This document shows positions 11,967 to 25,300 of a stretch of DNA of 64,000 nt, piece after piece; positions within the stretch are counted from its first letter, which is position 1, and each line of letters starts with the position of its first letter. The notes below the pieces were generated by a model, which was not told where the DNA came from, ran no database searches, and was given only the letters and a program-made list of their open reading frames with translations. This DNA comes from Microthyrium microscopicum (lineage: Eukaryota; Ascomycota; Dothideomycetes; Microthyriales; Microthyriaceae), in assembly GCA_010405405.1 (NCBI GenBank), contig MU004235.1, positions 2,364,426 through 2,428,425 of the forward strand, written 5' to 3'. Position numbers and translations under genes: made by a program.

Positions 11967-12990
11967 TCTTGATCTTGAGTAACTGGTTGTAGCGAGCGTA
12001 TATGTGCTATAGTTTTATTCTAGGGCCATTCTTTTGCAAGGTGTTTGGGAGGCATATTGCATCAATAGTTGTTACATATTGTAGGACAGAATCAGCATGT
12101 CGATATCATTTCGTCAAGTGTAACAAGATCAATTCGCCATCAAATCTCGTTCCTGGACAGAAACGTGGTGGGACGATATGCGCGCGGTTAACGTGGGCCA
12201 GTGGATCGCGTGGTGTAGCTTCCATGTGAAACACTTAGCGTTGGTTGCCTCGCGCCTTCCTGTAATGCAATCTCCAATCAACCTCCAATTGTTATTGCGG
12301 TTGCATTAACCACCTTTCAACCAACATCTCTATATACAGTGTACACAGAGCCTCCAGTTCACGATCTTCTTGCTCTTTCTTTTGTTGTTGTTTAACTCAG
12401 CAGTTCGGAGCAAGCGGAGTAAGCGGAGCTTTTGTATCCCCGAAGCCTGAAGGTGGAGCTATCCAAATAAACAACGCCTCCTAGTCAGTCAACAAACCAC
12501 GCTACGCCTGGCGGCCGCACCAGAGCCTCTTGTCTCCAATCGCCTGCAATTATCGACTCCATTTTCCAGAGTCATTCACCTCGTCATTCTCAACAGCTCC
12601 TCGTTTCCGGTTTCTAGCTCTCTTCACGCTTTTCACGCTCGTCGTTCCACACCTTGTTGCTCGCCGCGCGCAAACCTTACAAGGATAACATCCTTGCTTA
12701 CGATCGCGCACCCCATGGCAACGAGAACCCTGCGTCCTTGTTTAACTTCCTAGATTGCTTGAGTCTTAGCAAGCTCTGAGCTGGCAACTGGCAACTGGCA
12801 GAATAACAATAACTTTTTATACTTGGTCCACGGATTTACTCAGTGCTGGGAAAAGTTGCATTCCTGGTTGAATACATTCCACTGCATTATTGCGTTCTAG
12901 ATCTACCGGCAGAGTTGAACGCAACTTTGGTAACGAATTCATACGAAAGCAATCACACCAAGCACCTCAAGCGGAGCAGCTAGTCTAACG
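11967..12990. other. Intergenic region and long leader of the GCK kinase
   Basis: About 1 kb with no convincing gene. The right half (12340-12900) is CT-rich with short direct repeats (for example CAACTGGCAACTGGCA near 12783) and could be a long promoter/5' UTR, as is common for fungal signalling kinases. Confidence 0.5.
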
Positions 12991-15394
12991 ATGGCAACGA
13001 TACTTGGAGGTGCAGATTCTCCTACTGGAGTCATTGATCCAGAGACTCTATACACCAAGCAGAATTGCATAGGTTTGTTACCCAGCATCCATTGTGGTAG
13101 ATGTATACTAATTAAGATCAGGTGGGGGTAGTTTTGGCAAAGTTTACAAAGGGTAAATTCGACTTTAGATTCTGTGGGAACCATGAACTAACAATATATC
13201 CTTTAGTGTCGACAAACGAACCGGTCAAGCCGTAGCCATAAAAGTAATCGATGTCGAAAACGCTGAAGACGAAGTCGACGATATCATCCAAGAAATCTCC
13301 ATCCTCTCTGAACTCAACTCTCCTTACGTTACAAAATACCATGGCTCATTCCTCAAAGGCTCAGATCTTTGGATCGTCATGGAATTCTGCTCGGGCGGCA
13401 GCTGTGCGGATCTCATGAAGCCAGGTCTTATCCCAGAGGACTATATCACAATCATTGTTCGCGAACTGCTCATGGGACTGGAATATTTGCATGGAGATAA
13501 GAAGTTACACCGTGATATTAAAGCGGCAAACATTCTGTTGGGTGCAAATGGACAAGTCAAGCTAGCTGATTTCGGGGTCTCTGGCCAACTCTCGCAGACG
13601 ATGACGAAGAAGAACACTTTTGTGGGAACGCCATTTTGGATGGCGCCAGAAGTCATCAAACAATCGGGGTATGATCACAAGGCTGATATATGGTCCCTTG
13701 GAATCACTGCCCTGGAACTGGCCAATGGTGAACCGCCATATTCGGATATTCATCCTATGAAAGTGCTCTTTCTTATACCGAAGAATCCGGCTCCGGCGTT
13801 GGAAGGAAGCTTCAGTTCATCTTTCAAGGATTTCGTTGGGCAGTGTTTGCGGAAAGAACCAAAAGAGCGGCCGACTGCTAAGGAGCTATTGAAGCATCCA
13901 TTCGTCAAACGAGCAAAGAAGACTACGTATCTTACAGAGCTCATTGAACGACATGAACGGTGGCATATTCGACATGGGAAGGATCATGAAGAGGAGGAAG
14001 AGGAGCGTCCAACGCCCGAGCGGAAACAGGCAGTCAACGAGGATCTCTGGGACTTTGGAACGATCAAACCTATGAATGGACGGGCGCCCGGCTTGAAGAC
14101 ACTGAATGATGCTGCTGCAAATGCTCGAAGTGGAACGACCTCACCTGTAGAAGCAGCAGCATCACCTCGCAAGATAGTCTGGAGCACAGGGATCGAAAAT
14201 GCACCTACACCAGAAGGCCGAAGGGTACCGTCGGGCAATACAATCAGACTGAAGGCTCTACCCAACCCACCACCTCCGCTATCACCAACTCGTAAGCAGG
14301 CCACAGCTTCACCACTCCCATCACCAACCGCCGCAGCCAAAATTCCACTGCCGTTATCGCCAGAGAAGCGACACGAAAAGCCATCTCGTGCTTCATCATC
14401 GCTAAGCCGCGTAGCTCAAGGGCAGTCAACCCCAGTACAACAACTCAAATTCGACCCGGGTCCTGTTTTGCATCCACCATCTACACCACTCAGTTCGCAA
14501 ATGCAGAACATGCGTCTCGACTCCTCTACATCCACCTTTAACACCAACAACACATCTACCACATCGACATCCACAGCCAACTCATCTATAACGGACCGCA
14601 CTCCCTACGCTACCCTTCCGCCACCTTTTGATATCAATCAAACTCCCCGTCCTTCGACGGGCCATCAAGCACCTCCACCGCACAGTCCACTGCGTGCTCA
14701 ACAGCCTCTACCAACCTTCTCTGTCAACGCAAACCATACAGGCCCACGTACACCGCAGCAACAACAGCGCGCAGGATTGTCTGTCATGCCAGTCCAGCCA
14801 TCTCCTGAAGTTCTAGGCGGTCGCAACCATGGACTACCTGCTTCACCAAACCCTCAACGAACGAATCCCTATGAATCACACACGCCTCAATCAAATCAAC
14901 AGCTATCAAATCCCCACCCCCTACCCCCATCACCAACCCGCGCACCAAGTAGTCCTACCAAACAACAACAACTTCTACCACCCCAACAGCCTCAGCAACC
15001 ACAACTATCCCGCCGCGACCAAGTAACAGCCCTGACGTCCGTCGTAATACCCGCCCTCGACTCTGCCCTCCAACGACGCACCTACGCCCTCAACAACATC
15101 ACCCGTAACCACAACCCATCCACATCCACTTCCACCAACTCCATCTCCCACTCCACCAACCCATCAAACAACTCCCCAAATTCCCCAGCATCTCTAGCAA
15201 CCCTCCAAGAAGCCCACGACAAAATCCGCCGCCTCGTAGCACAAGTCGTCCGCAATATGGCTGAAATCGACGAACTTGATGCTGCGCAGCCGGTTAGTTT
15301 GCTCGAAGGGCAGGCGAGGGAGGGAGATGTTGGTGGGTTCTTGGAGGGGGTGTTGGAGGAGATTTTGGTGAGGGTTGAGGCGGAGGATGTTTAG
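12991..15394 (+). CDS. STE20-family (GCK-III type) serine/threonine kinase
   Basis: Three exons: 12991-13072, 13122-13152 and 13207-15394, giving 766 residues; the 31-nt second exon completes the glycine loop ([12 protein letters not shown]). The kinase domain is intact: ATP lysine K50 (VAIKVID), catalytic HRD at 139-141, DFG at 159-161, and the STE20 signature [11 protein letters not shown]. It lies at the extreme N-terminus, as in germinal-centre kinases. The remaining ~480 residues are Pro/Ser/Gln-rich and probably disordered, ending in a helical segment ([28 protein letters not shown]). Known: fungal GCK-III kinases (Kic1/Nak1/POD-6, MST-1, Sid1) act in polarity, septation and NDR-kinase pathways. 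Which orthologue this is cannot be decided by eye. Confidence 0.9.
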
Positions 15395-16104
15395 TTTGCA
15401 TAATGGGATGAAGGGAGAAGGTGTGGTGTAGGGCGGTAGGGGGTGGCAGTGGTGGTTGTTATGAGGGATATGGGGATGTGGAGGACGAGAGGAATGGGGA
15501 GTGTATGGTGTTGTATGCATTGAACAGGGTAATGAATATGATAATGTTTTCTGAAGGGGTGTTTGGTCTTCGGCGTCAGTGGTAAGATAAGGTATCCCTC
15601 CTGTGTCAAATCACATTTCTGGACGAAAATCTTTGGAATGAAAACGACGGTACCTGGTATCTCCCATCGTACTCGAACAGCGCAACGAGCTTCGCGAGTG
15701 TTTACACTATCGTACTTTAAAAGAGGCTTGCGCTATCAACCTCCTACAGACAGCGCCGGATGAGCAAGGCTTGGAGAGGCTGTGCCAGTTGGAACCATTA
15801 CGGTCTGTTGCATGACAGCGCCACTCCTGCAGACGCAGATCGTCTCTCTACTTCTTTTGATAGGATTACTTCTAGGCACAGCAGCCCCTCTTACCTACCA
15901 ACTTCACAAGCCAGAAATGTCACTTCCTACTTCATCTTTAAATTTGAGAGAAGCAAGCTCTCTTACAAACATCAAGCACCAAGCATCGCCTTCACAGATG
16001 CATACCATAATATGATGTATCCAGCCCCAGCTAGAATTCTGGGGGCCAAAAGCAATGCAGAATTATCGACCTTAGGTTCATTCCACGACCGATGAAGAGT
16101 CGAG
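15395..16104. other. Intergenic region
   Basis: A 710-nt region between the kinase and the first HET gene. Just after the kinase stop it is strongly G-rich on the + strand; further on there are short open frames without family resemblance. One of them (15760-16095) ends ten bases before the HET start and may be leader. Confidence 0.45.
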
Positions 16105-18756
16105 ATGCACAATGTTGGCCCTTCCGAGCCCATAGTTGGACTAGAGGACATTTTCGAAGAAGTTGACAAAGGCGGACAGCGTACAGCTGATAGAACTGAT
16201 CGAGCTCTTCCAGCCAACACGGACTATTATGCTGACCTCGCCAACAAAAATGTCAGTACTGGAATATTTTCGTTCTGGAACGAGTCCAATAAGAGAATCT
16301 ATATCTCTTTGTTGCTGTTAGGTGTTGTTGTGCCAGCTGTAGGCTTATTCGGCTATGCAGATTGGGTCATTCATGGTTGGTATCATCGAGATGAGGATGA
16401 TGATCAGTACCAGTCATCAACGCGAACTGGAATCGTGATTGTTGGGCTTTGCGTTGTCTCAGTTGGCGTAACAATACTGGGCGTCTGCTTACTGAAGCTC
16501 TTCATCCCCTTTCTACTCCTGCTTCATTGCGTCTACGCCTACTTCCTCGCGCCTTCATGGGTCACCACATCTTTTACTCTGGAAGCAAAGGCAGCGACCA
16601 GCAGTGAGTGCAAGCTGTGCTCTCAATGCCGCACAATCACCGAAGATCCTCTGATTTCTGGATCGCCCTGGATGTTCACTAGGTCACACAGAATGTTTCC
16701 TCATCTCAGCTTCAATGACTTCGAAATATCCTCCGAGCTATGTCACCTATGTAGCCTGCTATTACATTCAGTACCCTTACACCAACGAGCGAAACAAACC
16801 TTTCCCGCAAATTCTGCTGGAAATCCAAGCTCAAAGACAGCCGTGCAGAGCAATCTTCATGTTAAGGTCTGGAAGGACACTTTCTTAACCAAGAAATCAG
16901 AAATTCGCTTGCAGCTCTGTGGAAAGTCTTTGTCAAACGCTCCACCACTCAACATTGAATGGCTACAGAAGCATGGCGACGTTGCTGATCACAACTGTAC
17001 AATTGATCAGACCACAGACGGACCAGATGTTGTTTCTTGGGCAGGTGAAATGATCGACAAATGTATTGAGACACATTCTCATTGCGAGAGTCAATTTGTC
17101 AAGCATGAAGAAAGAAGTTATCTCCCGAAGAGACTCATAGACTTGAAAGATTACAACACAGGCGTGGTGAAAATAGTCACTACTGCATTACTACCTGCCA
17201 TTGATTTACCAATTCAGTATCTGGCATTGAGTCATTGCTGGGGTGGAGCAAGTAGCACTATGCTGAAGCAAAACAACCTCGAGGAAGCCTCTTTTAAGAA
17301 GGAGAACCTACCAAAGAACTTCAGTGATGCAGCAGAGATATCTTGTAAGTTGAATGTCAGATTCTTGTGGATAGATTCGCTATGTATTGTCCAGGATGAT
17401 CCCACTGAATGGGCAACTGAGTCTATCAGCATGGGTCTTGTCTATGCCAATGCGCACTGTGTGATATCTGCCACTGCATCCGATAATTCCTTCGGAGGCT
17501 GTTCCAGACCACGAGATCTGTTTCGAAATCATTGCGTAATTCGTAAGAAGAAACAGAGCCAAAGTAAACTATCAGTTCTTTGGAATCATCGCCTGATGAA
17601 CGCCTTTGAGGAAAAGGTCGAATGCGCCCCTATCTCATTACGTGGATGGACTTTTCAAGAGCGTTACTTAGCTCGCCGGACATTGCACTTTTGCTCTGGA
17701 TGCGTGATATTCGAATGCAATCAGCTTCTTGCTTCCGACAATGATACTAATGAAATCAGCCAGCATTACAAGATACGCAGGGGCTTTCAGATTGATGGTA
17801 CAACCCATATTTCTGCAGACCTTGAACATGTAGCACGCAAGGTACCACCAAAAATCAGGAGATCGCAGAGGTATCCCGTGTACCGGTTGAACAAAATGGG
17901 CCGTAGATAGCTCAAAGGCTACAGAAATAGGTATTATAACGCACCCAATGATGCTTACAAAATACAACAACAGGTGGTCAAGAGCCTCGCTGATCAATCT
18001 GCTCGCCTTGGCCTTCGCGGAACGTTTGATGTCCTCTGGCGCTATGCAGGTACCACTCTTACCGAGAGAATCGGATTCCATAACTGCTGGTTTGAGTTGA
18101 TTGAAAAGTACAGCAAGCGAGCATTGACAAAGCACCAAGACAAACTCATGGCCATATCAGGAATGGCAAGTTTCATACAGAACAACTCCGGTCTAACTTA
18201 TAGCTCTGGGCTTTGGGAAGAAATTCTACCTTATAATCTACTCTGGAGCCTTTCTGGAGACCCCAAAGAAAGACCAGACCGTCCGGTGCCAAGTTGGTCA
18301 TGGGCTTCTGTTGATTCAACAGTTGGTAGTCGCCTCAGAGAGACTGGTTCAACAGAAAGGAACCAATTCCAGCATGGATGGGCGATTCTTACGTCCTATA
18401 TTGAAGAACCTACTCAAGTGATCAAACTGGATATTGTCAACAATATGGTGTTCAATTCCAAGATTATCATGAATTGCAATTTATGGGATTTCCGACCTGA
18501 CGGACTCAATGTCATATGGGACATCACATCTCCACCACTTAATGATTTGCTGTCTTTACCAGTACTATCATTATCAAATCCACATGTACATCCTCATGAT
18601 TCCAAAGTGCAACTCCATGGACTTATACTACATCCTAAGGGGGGCACAACTTATGAGAGAGTCGGGTATTTTTGGACAAGGACCAAAGATGCTATTGATA
18701 GATTGTCGTCTGGAACATCTAAAGAATACGATAATTGCACGATTGTGCTAGAGTAG
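16105..18756 (+). CDS. HET-domain protein with N-terminal membrane segments
   Basis: Two exons, 16105-17841 and 17974-18756 (132-nt in-phase intron), giving 839 residues. Without the intron the frame stops at 17910; with it, HET-type sequence resumes in frame. The N-terminus has hydrophobic stretches at about 65-88 and 108-148, suggesting two or three membrane passes. A cysteine-bearing linker (CKLCSQC, CHLCSLLL) precedes the HET domain. HET block 1 is YLALSHCWGG (about 372), block 2 FLWIDSLCIVQDD, block 3 RGWTFQERYLARRTLHF (about 513). The C-terminal exon has the usual PSWSWASVD motif. Known: HET domains mediate heterokaryon incompatibility and related cell death, often after recognition by a partner. 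The membrane anchor is inferred from hydrophobicity only. Confidence 0.85.
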
Positions 18757-19235
18757 TGATAAGAACTCAGTAGTAGTAGCTGCAAGATACGTGAAGATGA
18801 TGAGAACAATATAGTGCTCAGAGATTTCGCGCCTCAGTCCTAACAACAGTATAACTTACCAGCTTACATCCTTATGCAGCTATATAGATTAGAGTTCAAT
18901 TGTTAGACGCATTCGAACGTCCCCGCTATCAAGGTTTGGTCGTGTGTTTCTGCAGCATGCATGAAGACTTGGCCTAGCTTAATTGCGCGAGGAATTCTTA
19001 TCTGCTCCTTGCCAGACTTCCAACCTCTGATATGCCTTTCAGTAATATTTCCAAAACCCTTTGAGCCATCAGATTTGAGGTTCCATCCCAGATTGGCAGT
19101 GATCGAGATACCAGACAGTGGTGCAATAGTCACATCAGGCGGCTGGATCTTTGATGGTCTATACTTGAATCGAGGAATCGATCACATCTAGGCAATTGAG
19201 AGAGCAAATTCTAAGCAGACAATCAGCCATCCGTA
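18757..19235. other. Intergenic region with an antisense coding-like fragment
   Basis: 480 nt between two HET genes. It contains a reverse-strand open frame with protein-like sequence, listed separately; nothing else was recognised. Confidence 0.5.
18903..19181 (-). pseudogene. Orphan coding-like fragment, family unknown
   Basis: The reverse strand is open for 92 codons and reads like a genuine protein C-terminus (segments such as PPDVTIAPLSGISITANLGW and IPRAIKLGQVFMHAAETHD) ending at a TAG at 18903-18905. It has no start codon of its own in a good position and no upstream exon I could find, because the region beyond is the next HET gene on the other strand. It may be the remnant of a gene displaced by HET gene duplication. 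I do not recognise the family. Confidence 0.3.
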
Positions 19236-21497
19236 ATGTCAATCACAATAAATGATACGCCAGCGCTTGGGGTGGAGCTAGTTGGTAATGCGGCATCCGA
19301 AACATACAACACTTTCAACGATAGTGTTCATGACATCTCATTAGAGTTCAGAAATAGCCTGTCATATTGTGCATTCTGCAGGTCCATCAATCTGGAAAGC
19401 ATTAGACATGGATGGCTTGAATTACCACTTGAGCGGTATTTAACAACCTCGCACTTGTCAGCAAAGCAATTGGAATCTCAAAACGGCTGCGGATTGTGCA
19501 AGCTGATAACTCCCGCACTTCCATTCAGATCTCGTTTGAACGGCCTGGACACATTATTTTTGAGATTTTATCCTTACTACGACGCAGTAGTGGTTGTTGC
19601 GAGTACCAGACAATTCTTGCAGGAGAGTTGTCACCTCGATTTACTTTGCGGGCCGGATGGTACTAAATGGTTGTTGGATCCAAATGAAGATCGAGAATAC
19701 TTTACAGGTATATTTCTGAAGGTCAGTTGTGGTTTGGGTAAGTAGGTACCTTACAACCCGACTTCACTGAATTTCGTGTCTAATCAGATCTCAAGGCAAT
19801 GAAACCGTAGTGCTCAAATCTAGGCTATCAAAACATCGAAAAACAAGCTCTAATGCTGGTTCTAATGAATGTCTAACTCTTGCCTCACGCTGGCTGGAAG
19901 AATGCGTTCAGGCGCATTCACAGGTATGCGATACTTCTAAGGGCTTCGTCCCGAATCGACTTATCGACGTGGGTCAAGGAGCTGCGCATGACATTGTCAA
20001 ATTAGTCTCCTTGCAGAAGACCGGCCATCAGGACCCATCGCTGTCTATCAAATATGCGGCTCTGAGCTACTGCTGGGGAACAACTCCCTTTCTGACTACG
20101 ACATCTCTCAATGTGAATGACATGTATGACTCAATATCGATCTCTCAGCTTCCGGCAACAATACAGGACGCAATAAAGATCACACGCTACATGAAGATTC
20201 CGTACCTCTGGATAGATTCTTTGTGTATCTTGCAAGGCTCCGATGAAGCTGCTCAAAAAGATTGGGAAAGTGAATCGCCAGAGATGGGCCAGCTATACGA
20301 ATCTGCTCATGTAACGATTGCGGCCGAGAATGCTCCATCAGCAGTTACGGGCATACTCCACCGGCGACCGAAACCCGTCATGAATTATGCGCCAATTCCT
20401 ATAGCAGAGGAGGCCTCTGATGTCGTTTACTTGGGACTTTTCGAATTCAGCAACACCGCGATTGATGAACCTCTACATACTCGAGGCTGGACCCTTCAGG
20501 AAACCGTATTATCTAAATGGCTACTCGGATTTGGAACCCGCATAAAATATCCTGGCGCTGTGAATGCGGAGAGAAAAAGGAATCTCGAATAGATACGCAA
20601 CGATCGAATTCGACCGTTGAGCTACATGTTCTACCAGAAAGCTCTACAAGCCAAGACAGACAAATCGGGATCGCTGACGATATTAATTCGCGATGGCAGA
20701 GCGTTGTGGAAGATTACAGCAGAAGACATCTCACCAAGGCATCTGATAAATTGCCGGCAATCACAGGACTGATCAGGATTGCCCAGCGAACCAGTGGTGA
20801 TTATAGTACAGCAGGTGTATGGGCAAGCACTCTTCCAAAAGGTCTTCTCTGGAGACATACTCACAACAAGTCAATCTATATTAGTAAAGACGAGTTTCGG
20901 GCTCCCTCGTGGTCCTGGGCAGCCGTGGAGGGCCTAGTTAATCACTTGGAAACAGATGCTTCCACATCGGAGCATCTCTTCACACGAATACAGTTACCAA
21001 GGCTTTCTGACACAACAGGAAGACCTAGCTGGTACAAGCTGGTCATCAAAGGCTGGATTAAGCAAATGGGCACTGTTCGTTGTAGTCAGTTCGGGACATA
21101 CCATGGTGGTTATGATAACTTTCCTCCATGGATGAGTTTACCATCCAGCTTGAAGACTTATCTCGACGATTTGAACAATATCCCCCGAGGACACCAGAAA
21201 GGGGGGAAACAAGATCCCTTGGAATTAGTCAACAGTTACTTCCTGTTTCTAATGAACTATTCAAAAGAGGAGGAATGGCCGGCGACTGGTCGGCAATATT
21301 TTGGGGCTGGACTTATCGTTATACCTGTTGGTAGAATATCTCAGTATTTTCGGCGTATCGGAATGTTTGAAGGTCTGGAATTGTCCAAGCAAGCTTCAAG
21401 AGAAATGCAGACGGACCTGGGTGTCATTGATCATGCAAAAAGGTTCTTGCGAAAGCCGATCGACACAATTGTAACTCGTACCATTGCGCTCATTTAG
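19236..21497 (+). CDS. HET-domain protein, probable frameshift in block 3
   Basis: Exon 1 is 19236-19737 and the intron 19738-19810 (GTAAGT..TAG) joins it in frame to 19811 onward. The HET domain starts with YAALSYCWGTTPF (about residue 249), followed by YLWIDSLCILQGSDE and RGWTLQETVLSKWLLGFGT. Immediately after this the frame must change to continue into the expected ISWRCECGEKKESR, PAITGLIRIAQR and PSWSWAAVEG. The shift lies between about 20536 and 20550 (+2 or -1 nt) and the original frame stops at 20592. A 68-nt intron, 20506-20573, would also restore frame but would remove a normally conserved segment. It is therefore either a recently inactivated gene, a sequencing error or an unusual splice form. 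Confidence 0.65.
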
Positions 21498-22340
21498 AAT
21501 AGATCCATATTCAGACTGTAATGCTTTATATCTGACTTAATCGCCAAGGATCTCTCTAGCAAGTTGAGCTAAGACTTCTGTCAATGTTCGTACGTTGCAG
21601 ACGTGAGCCGAGACTCTTCAGTGAGTATTCTTGCTGGCAAGGCTCACCTGTATGAGGCTGACGGCGAATGTGACTATTTTGATACTGAGCTGTGCATAAT
21701 CAAACAGAATCCCTCATATTTGTCAGGCAAATACATCCATGTGTATACTCTGTTAAGTTTTAGACTTCTATAGCGCACTAGATATATTGTGGTGCTGCAT
21801 ACCTGTGTAAGTAATGTACAGCACATGCATGGAGCTAGCTGCCTTCGCATATTGGGTCAGCCACCCGATATGAGCACTAGGTAGTTCTCCGTGAATCGCT
21901 TTCGAGCTTCCTGTTAGATGGCAATGGTTACAAAGTAGTTCCTCAATTACCCCCGAGGACTATTTACTAACCATATCCATCTTGATGCGTAAAACCTGCA
22001 GATACGTATCGAGTGCACTGGGAAATATCACACATTTCCGTCTTATGGTGCAAAAGAGAGAATAACTTGCTCTCTTGTAGAGCGCCAGTCGAATCAGGTT
22101 GATCCTATTATAGCACAGCCCGACGAACCTTCCCTCTTTAGTCATCCTACCAGTTATGCGGTGTCCGGTCAGAATTTGCTTTATCCTCACCTTGACAGCC
22201 ATCTGCCTAAATGCTCAGCATTTTCCTTCACCGAGATGAATTATACAGCCGGCATTTCAGAATAAGGACCGTACACCCTGGAGTACACCAAGATCCGCCC
22301 AATTATTGGACTCTTCTCCTTCCTTAGTGAAGCTGCAACT
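21498..22340. other. Intergenic region
   Basis: 840 nt without a recognisable gene. A reverse open frame of 80 codons (21960-22202) has no protein-like pattern. The region probably holds the promoter of the kinase-HET gene. Confidence 0.45.
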
Positions 22341-25300
22341 ATGTCGCGGAATCCTAACGAAAAGCTCAAAAATGAGGCGATCGCGGAGATGGACAAGCAT
22401 TTGCTAGGCCTTTACAGAAAGGATAGCTACTTCCCCAGCGAGAAACTTGATGACTTTGTCAACCACGATACCATCAAGCACGCGTTGCCAAACGCCACTA
22501 ATGTCTTGACCGATTGGTAAGATTCCACTTTGTCAAATTGCATTTGAAGAAGCCATCTGAAATATACCAACACCAGCGATGGCTGCCAACGTGTTCGATG
22601 GCTCCCTCATAACATTCTTGATTAAGTGCTGTGGTGGCACCAGATGTATTGGCTTCTGCATCACGTTTTGGTTTGCACCGTTTTGAAGTGTACTAGCTTT
22701 GACTGAATCTTATACTGAGAGCTTTCAGGATAGTGAAACAAGCGCGGCGAACCTTTCTTATCACGTTGTTTGCTTTATCCGATCCCATCGACCTCTTTTG
22801 GGCAGTAAATTGTTTCCGGAAGCACGGGTTTGACGACTCCTGCTTGCCGATACAGAATATTACTGCCTCAGAGACTTTCAGCCAAAAAGCTCATTGTATA
22901 CGAGATTGGGCAAATGACGAGTTCATGTCAGACTGCTTGCTTTGTGATGGCACCAGTAGCAGGACTTTGATTAACGAGGTGCAGTGCATTTGCAACCATA
23001 GTCAGCAATTGTATGCTTTTCACCATGAGTGCTGGAGTTTGAGTAGCGTCCGGTCTTTCTACCAAGAACAGTGGCACTTTTGCCTGCAAAGATTCGAGCT
23101 TGATGTGTTCGAACCTCGCAGCATTGAGGACGACCGAATACTACCCTTTGTCCTGAAAGATTCTGCAACGAGAAGGATCGGCGGCTTCAGCGAGGTAGTG
23201 CAAGCCTCAATACCCTCAGAGTTTGTGACGAACCATGCCTCTGAGGACATGAACTCGCGCAACCCAGGGCGCCTCGAAATCGCCGTCAAGACCTTAAAAC
23301 GCTTGCCCGATAGGTCTTACGACATCGAAGCTGAATGGAGAAGGGAAGCCATGGCCAACAAAAACATCAATTGTCTTGGGCATGCCAATATTGTGAAGTG
23401 CTTGGGCGCATTTCGCCAACGCGACGAGTATCACCTGGTGTTTGAGTGGGCAGACAGCGGCAGCTTGATAAACTACTGGGAACAAAATCGTCATCCCGAA
23501 GTGAACAGGTCAAATCTCAAAGAATTCCTGCTACAGCTACGCGGCATAGCAGATGCTCTTTATCAGATGCATAATACAGCAATTCCGCCCAGAGACACTC
23601 GACGGAGCCAAAAGGACAGTTACAATGATTCTGCGATTCCTGTCATCCAGATTGACCAAGAAACACATGGATTTCCTAGTATTAACATTGATGCTTCCGA
23701 GCACTCCTTACATGGAAACGCGGGAGATGAAAACTGGCGACATGGTGACCTGAAGCCCGAAAACATTCTCGTTTTCTCTCCGATCGACCAGTGGCCGGGC
23801 ACATGGAAGCTTGCAGATTTTGGCCGGGCGAAGCGGCATAAGGCTACAACAGCACAGCGTCAAGAAGTCACAGTCGAAAGATGGGCCACGAGGCGATATG
23901 AACCACCTGATCTTATCATCGGCGACGGAAGTCGTAGCATATCACGACTCTACGACATTTGGTCCCTTGGATGCGTATTCTTTGAGGCTGTGATCTGGTT
24001 ATTATATGGATACCAAGAAGTGGATGGCTTAGGCCGTACCACAGGCGGTATGTCAGTGGAAGAGTCACCATATTGGACTAGACGTGGTAGAGACGGTGCC
24101 ACAGTCAGCCAGTTGATTAGTTTTTGGATGAGCAACATTCGGCGGAAAGATCCTGATTGTGCAGAAAATACGGCACTGGGTGATCTTTTAAGTCTGGTGC
24201 AAGCAAAAATGCTTGTCATTCAACTCCCCTCCGATTCTACGGAGAAGCCAGGGAGAGGTTATAGAGCCAATGTGCGAGAGATTTTGAAAGATCTAGACCT
24301 CATCATACATAAGGCCGATGCCAACGAAACCTATCTATTGACAGGCCGTCCCCGGCACAACATAACGGCACCATCCTCAGGCAAAGAATTCCATCAGAAT
24401 GCCCACCCAGTCGTCATCGATCCAATACCTGTAGAATCACCTCCGAGAAAGGCAAAGTCAATATATGAGGACTTGAGTAGAAATAGCCACGTTACAAGCC
24501 ATCTAAACACCCAGGCCACGTACGATACGGTCACTCATATATCAGGAAGAGAGATCTCGTCTTCCGACAATGAAATCACGTTGACCTTACCCAGATGGAA
24601 CAACTTCTCCCTGATAGCAACCCGCATGACAGAGGAGTACAGACACACTCTCGGGGAAACATGGTTCTACAATGACGATAATGCGTTTGTCCAATGTTCT
24701 CTTGAAGCCATATTCAAGGATGCAACGGGGGGCCCAAATGACATCTTTCCACTTCAATCATCGCTTCTATGCAAAGAATGTTCGCAATTTGATCCAATTT
24801 GTCCAGAGTCCTATGGTAGGAGGCTAATGTCCCAAGTACGGGCGACAGCAAGGCGCTGCGAATTTTGCAAGTTGTTGGTTCAAGTTGCACAGAGAGCTGG
24901 CCTTCTAATGACCAATCCTCTGTACTTGAGGCGGCAAGGTGGCCTACTGAAAATAAATAATAGGAGTGATATGGCACTGCGGGTCTGTCGTTCGGCAGGT
25001 CAACGAAGTAATGGCACAAACTATTTGTTGAAATATCATACTAACATAACTTCAGTAGATTCTCAAGCGTACTCGACACCTGGTAATGAGCTTCCAGTTG
25101 GTTTACCAATACTTCCTTACCCAGGAGAGGAATTACACGCTCTAATTCTTCGCCAATGGTTGAATGAATGTGACCAGCACGGATGTGTCCCAGAACAACC
25201 TCTGGGATACTGCCCCAAGAGATTGCTGTTCGTTGGTGACGAGCTTGGTCATCCAAAATGTAGAATTGTTGAAACCGAAAGTCTGGGCGACCAGCGGACT

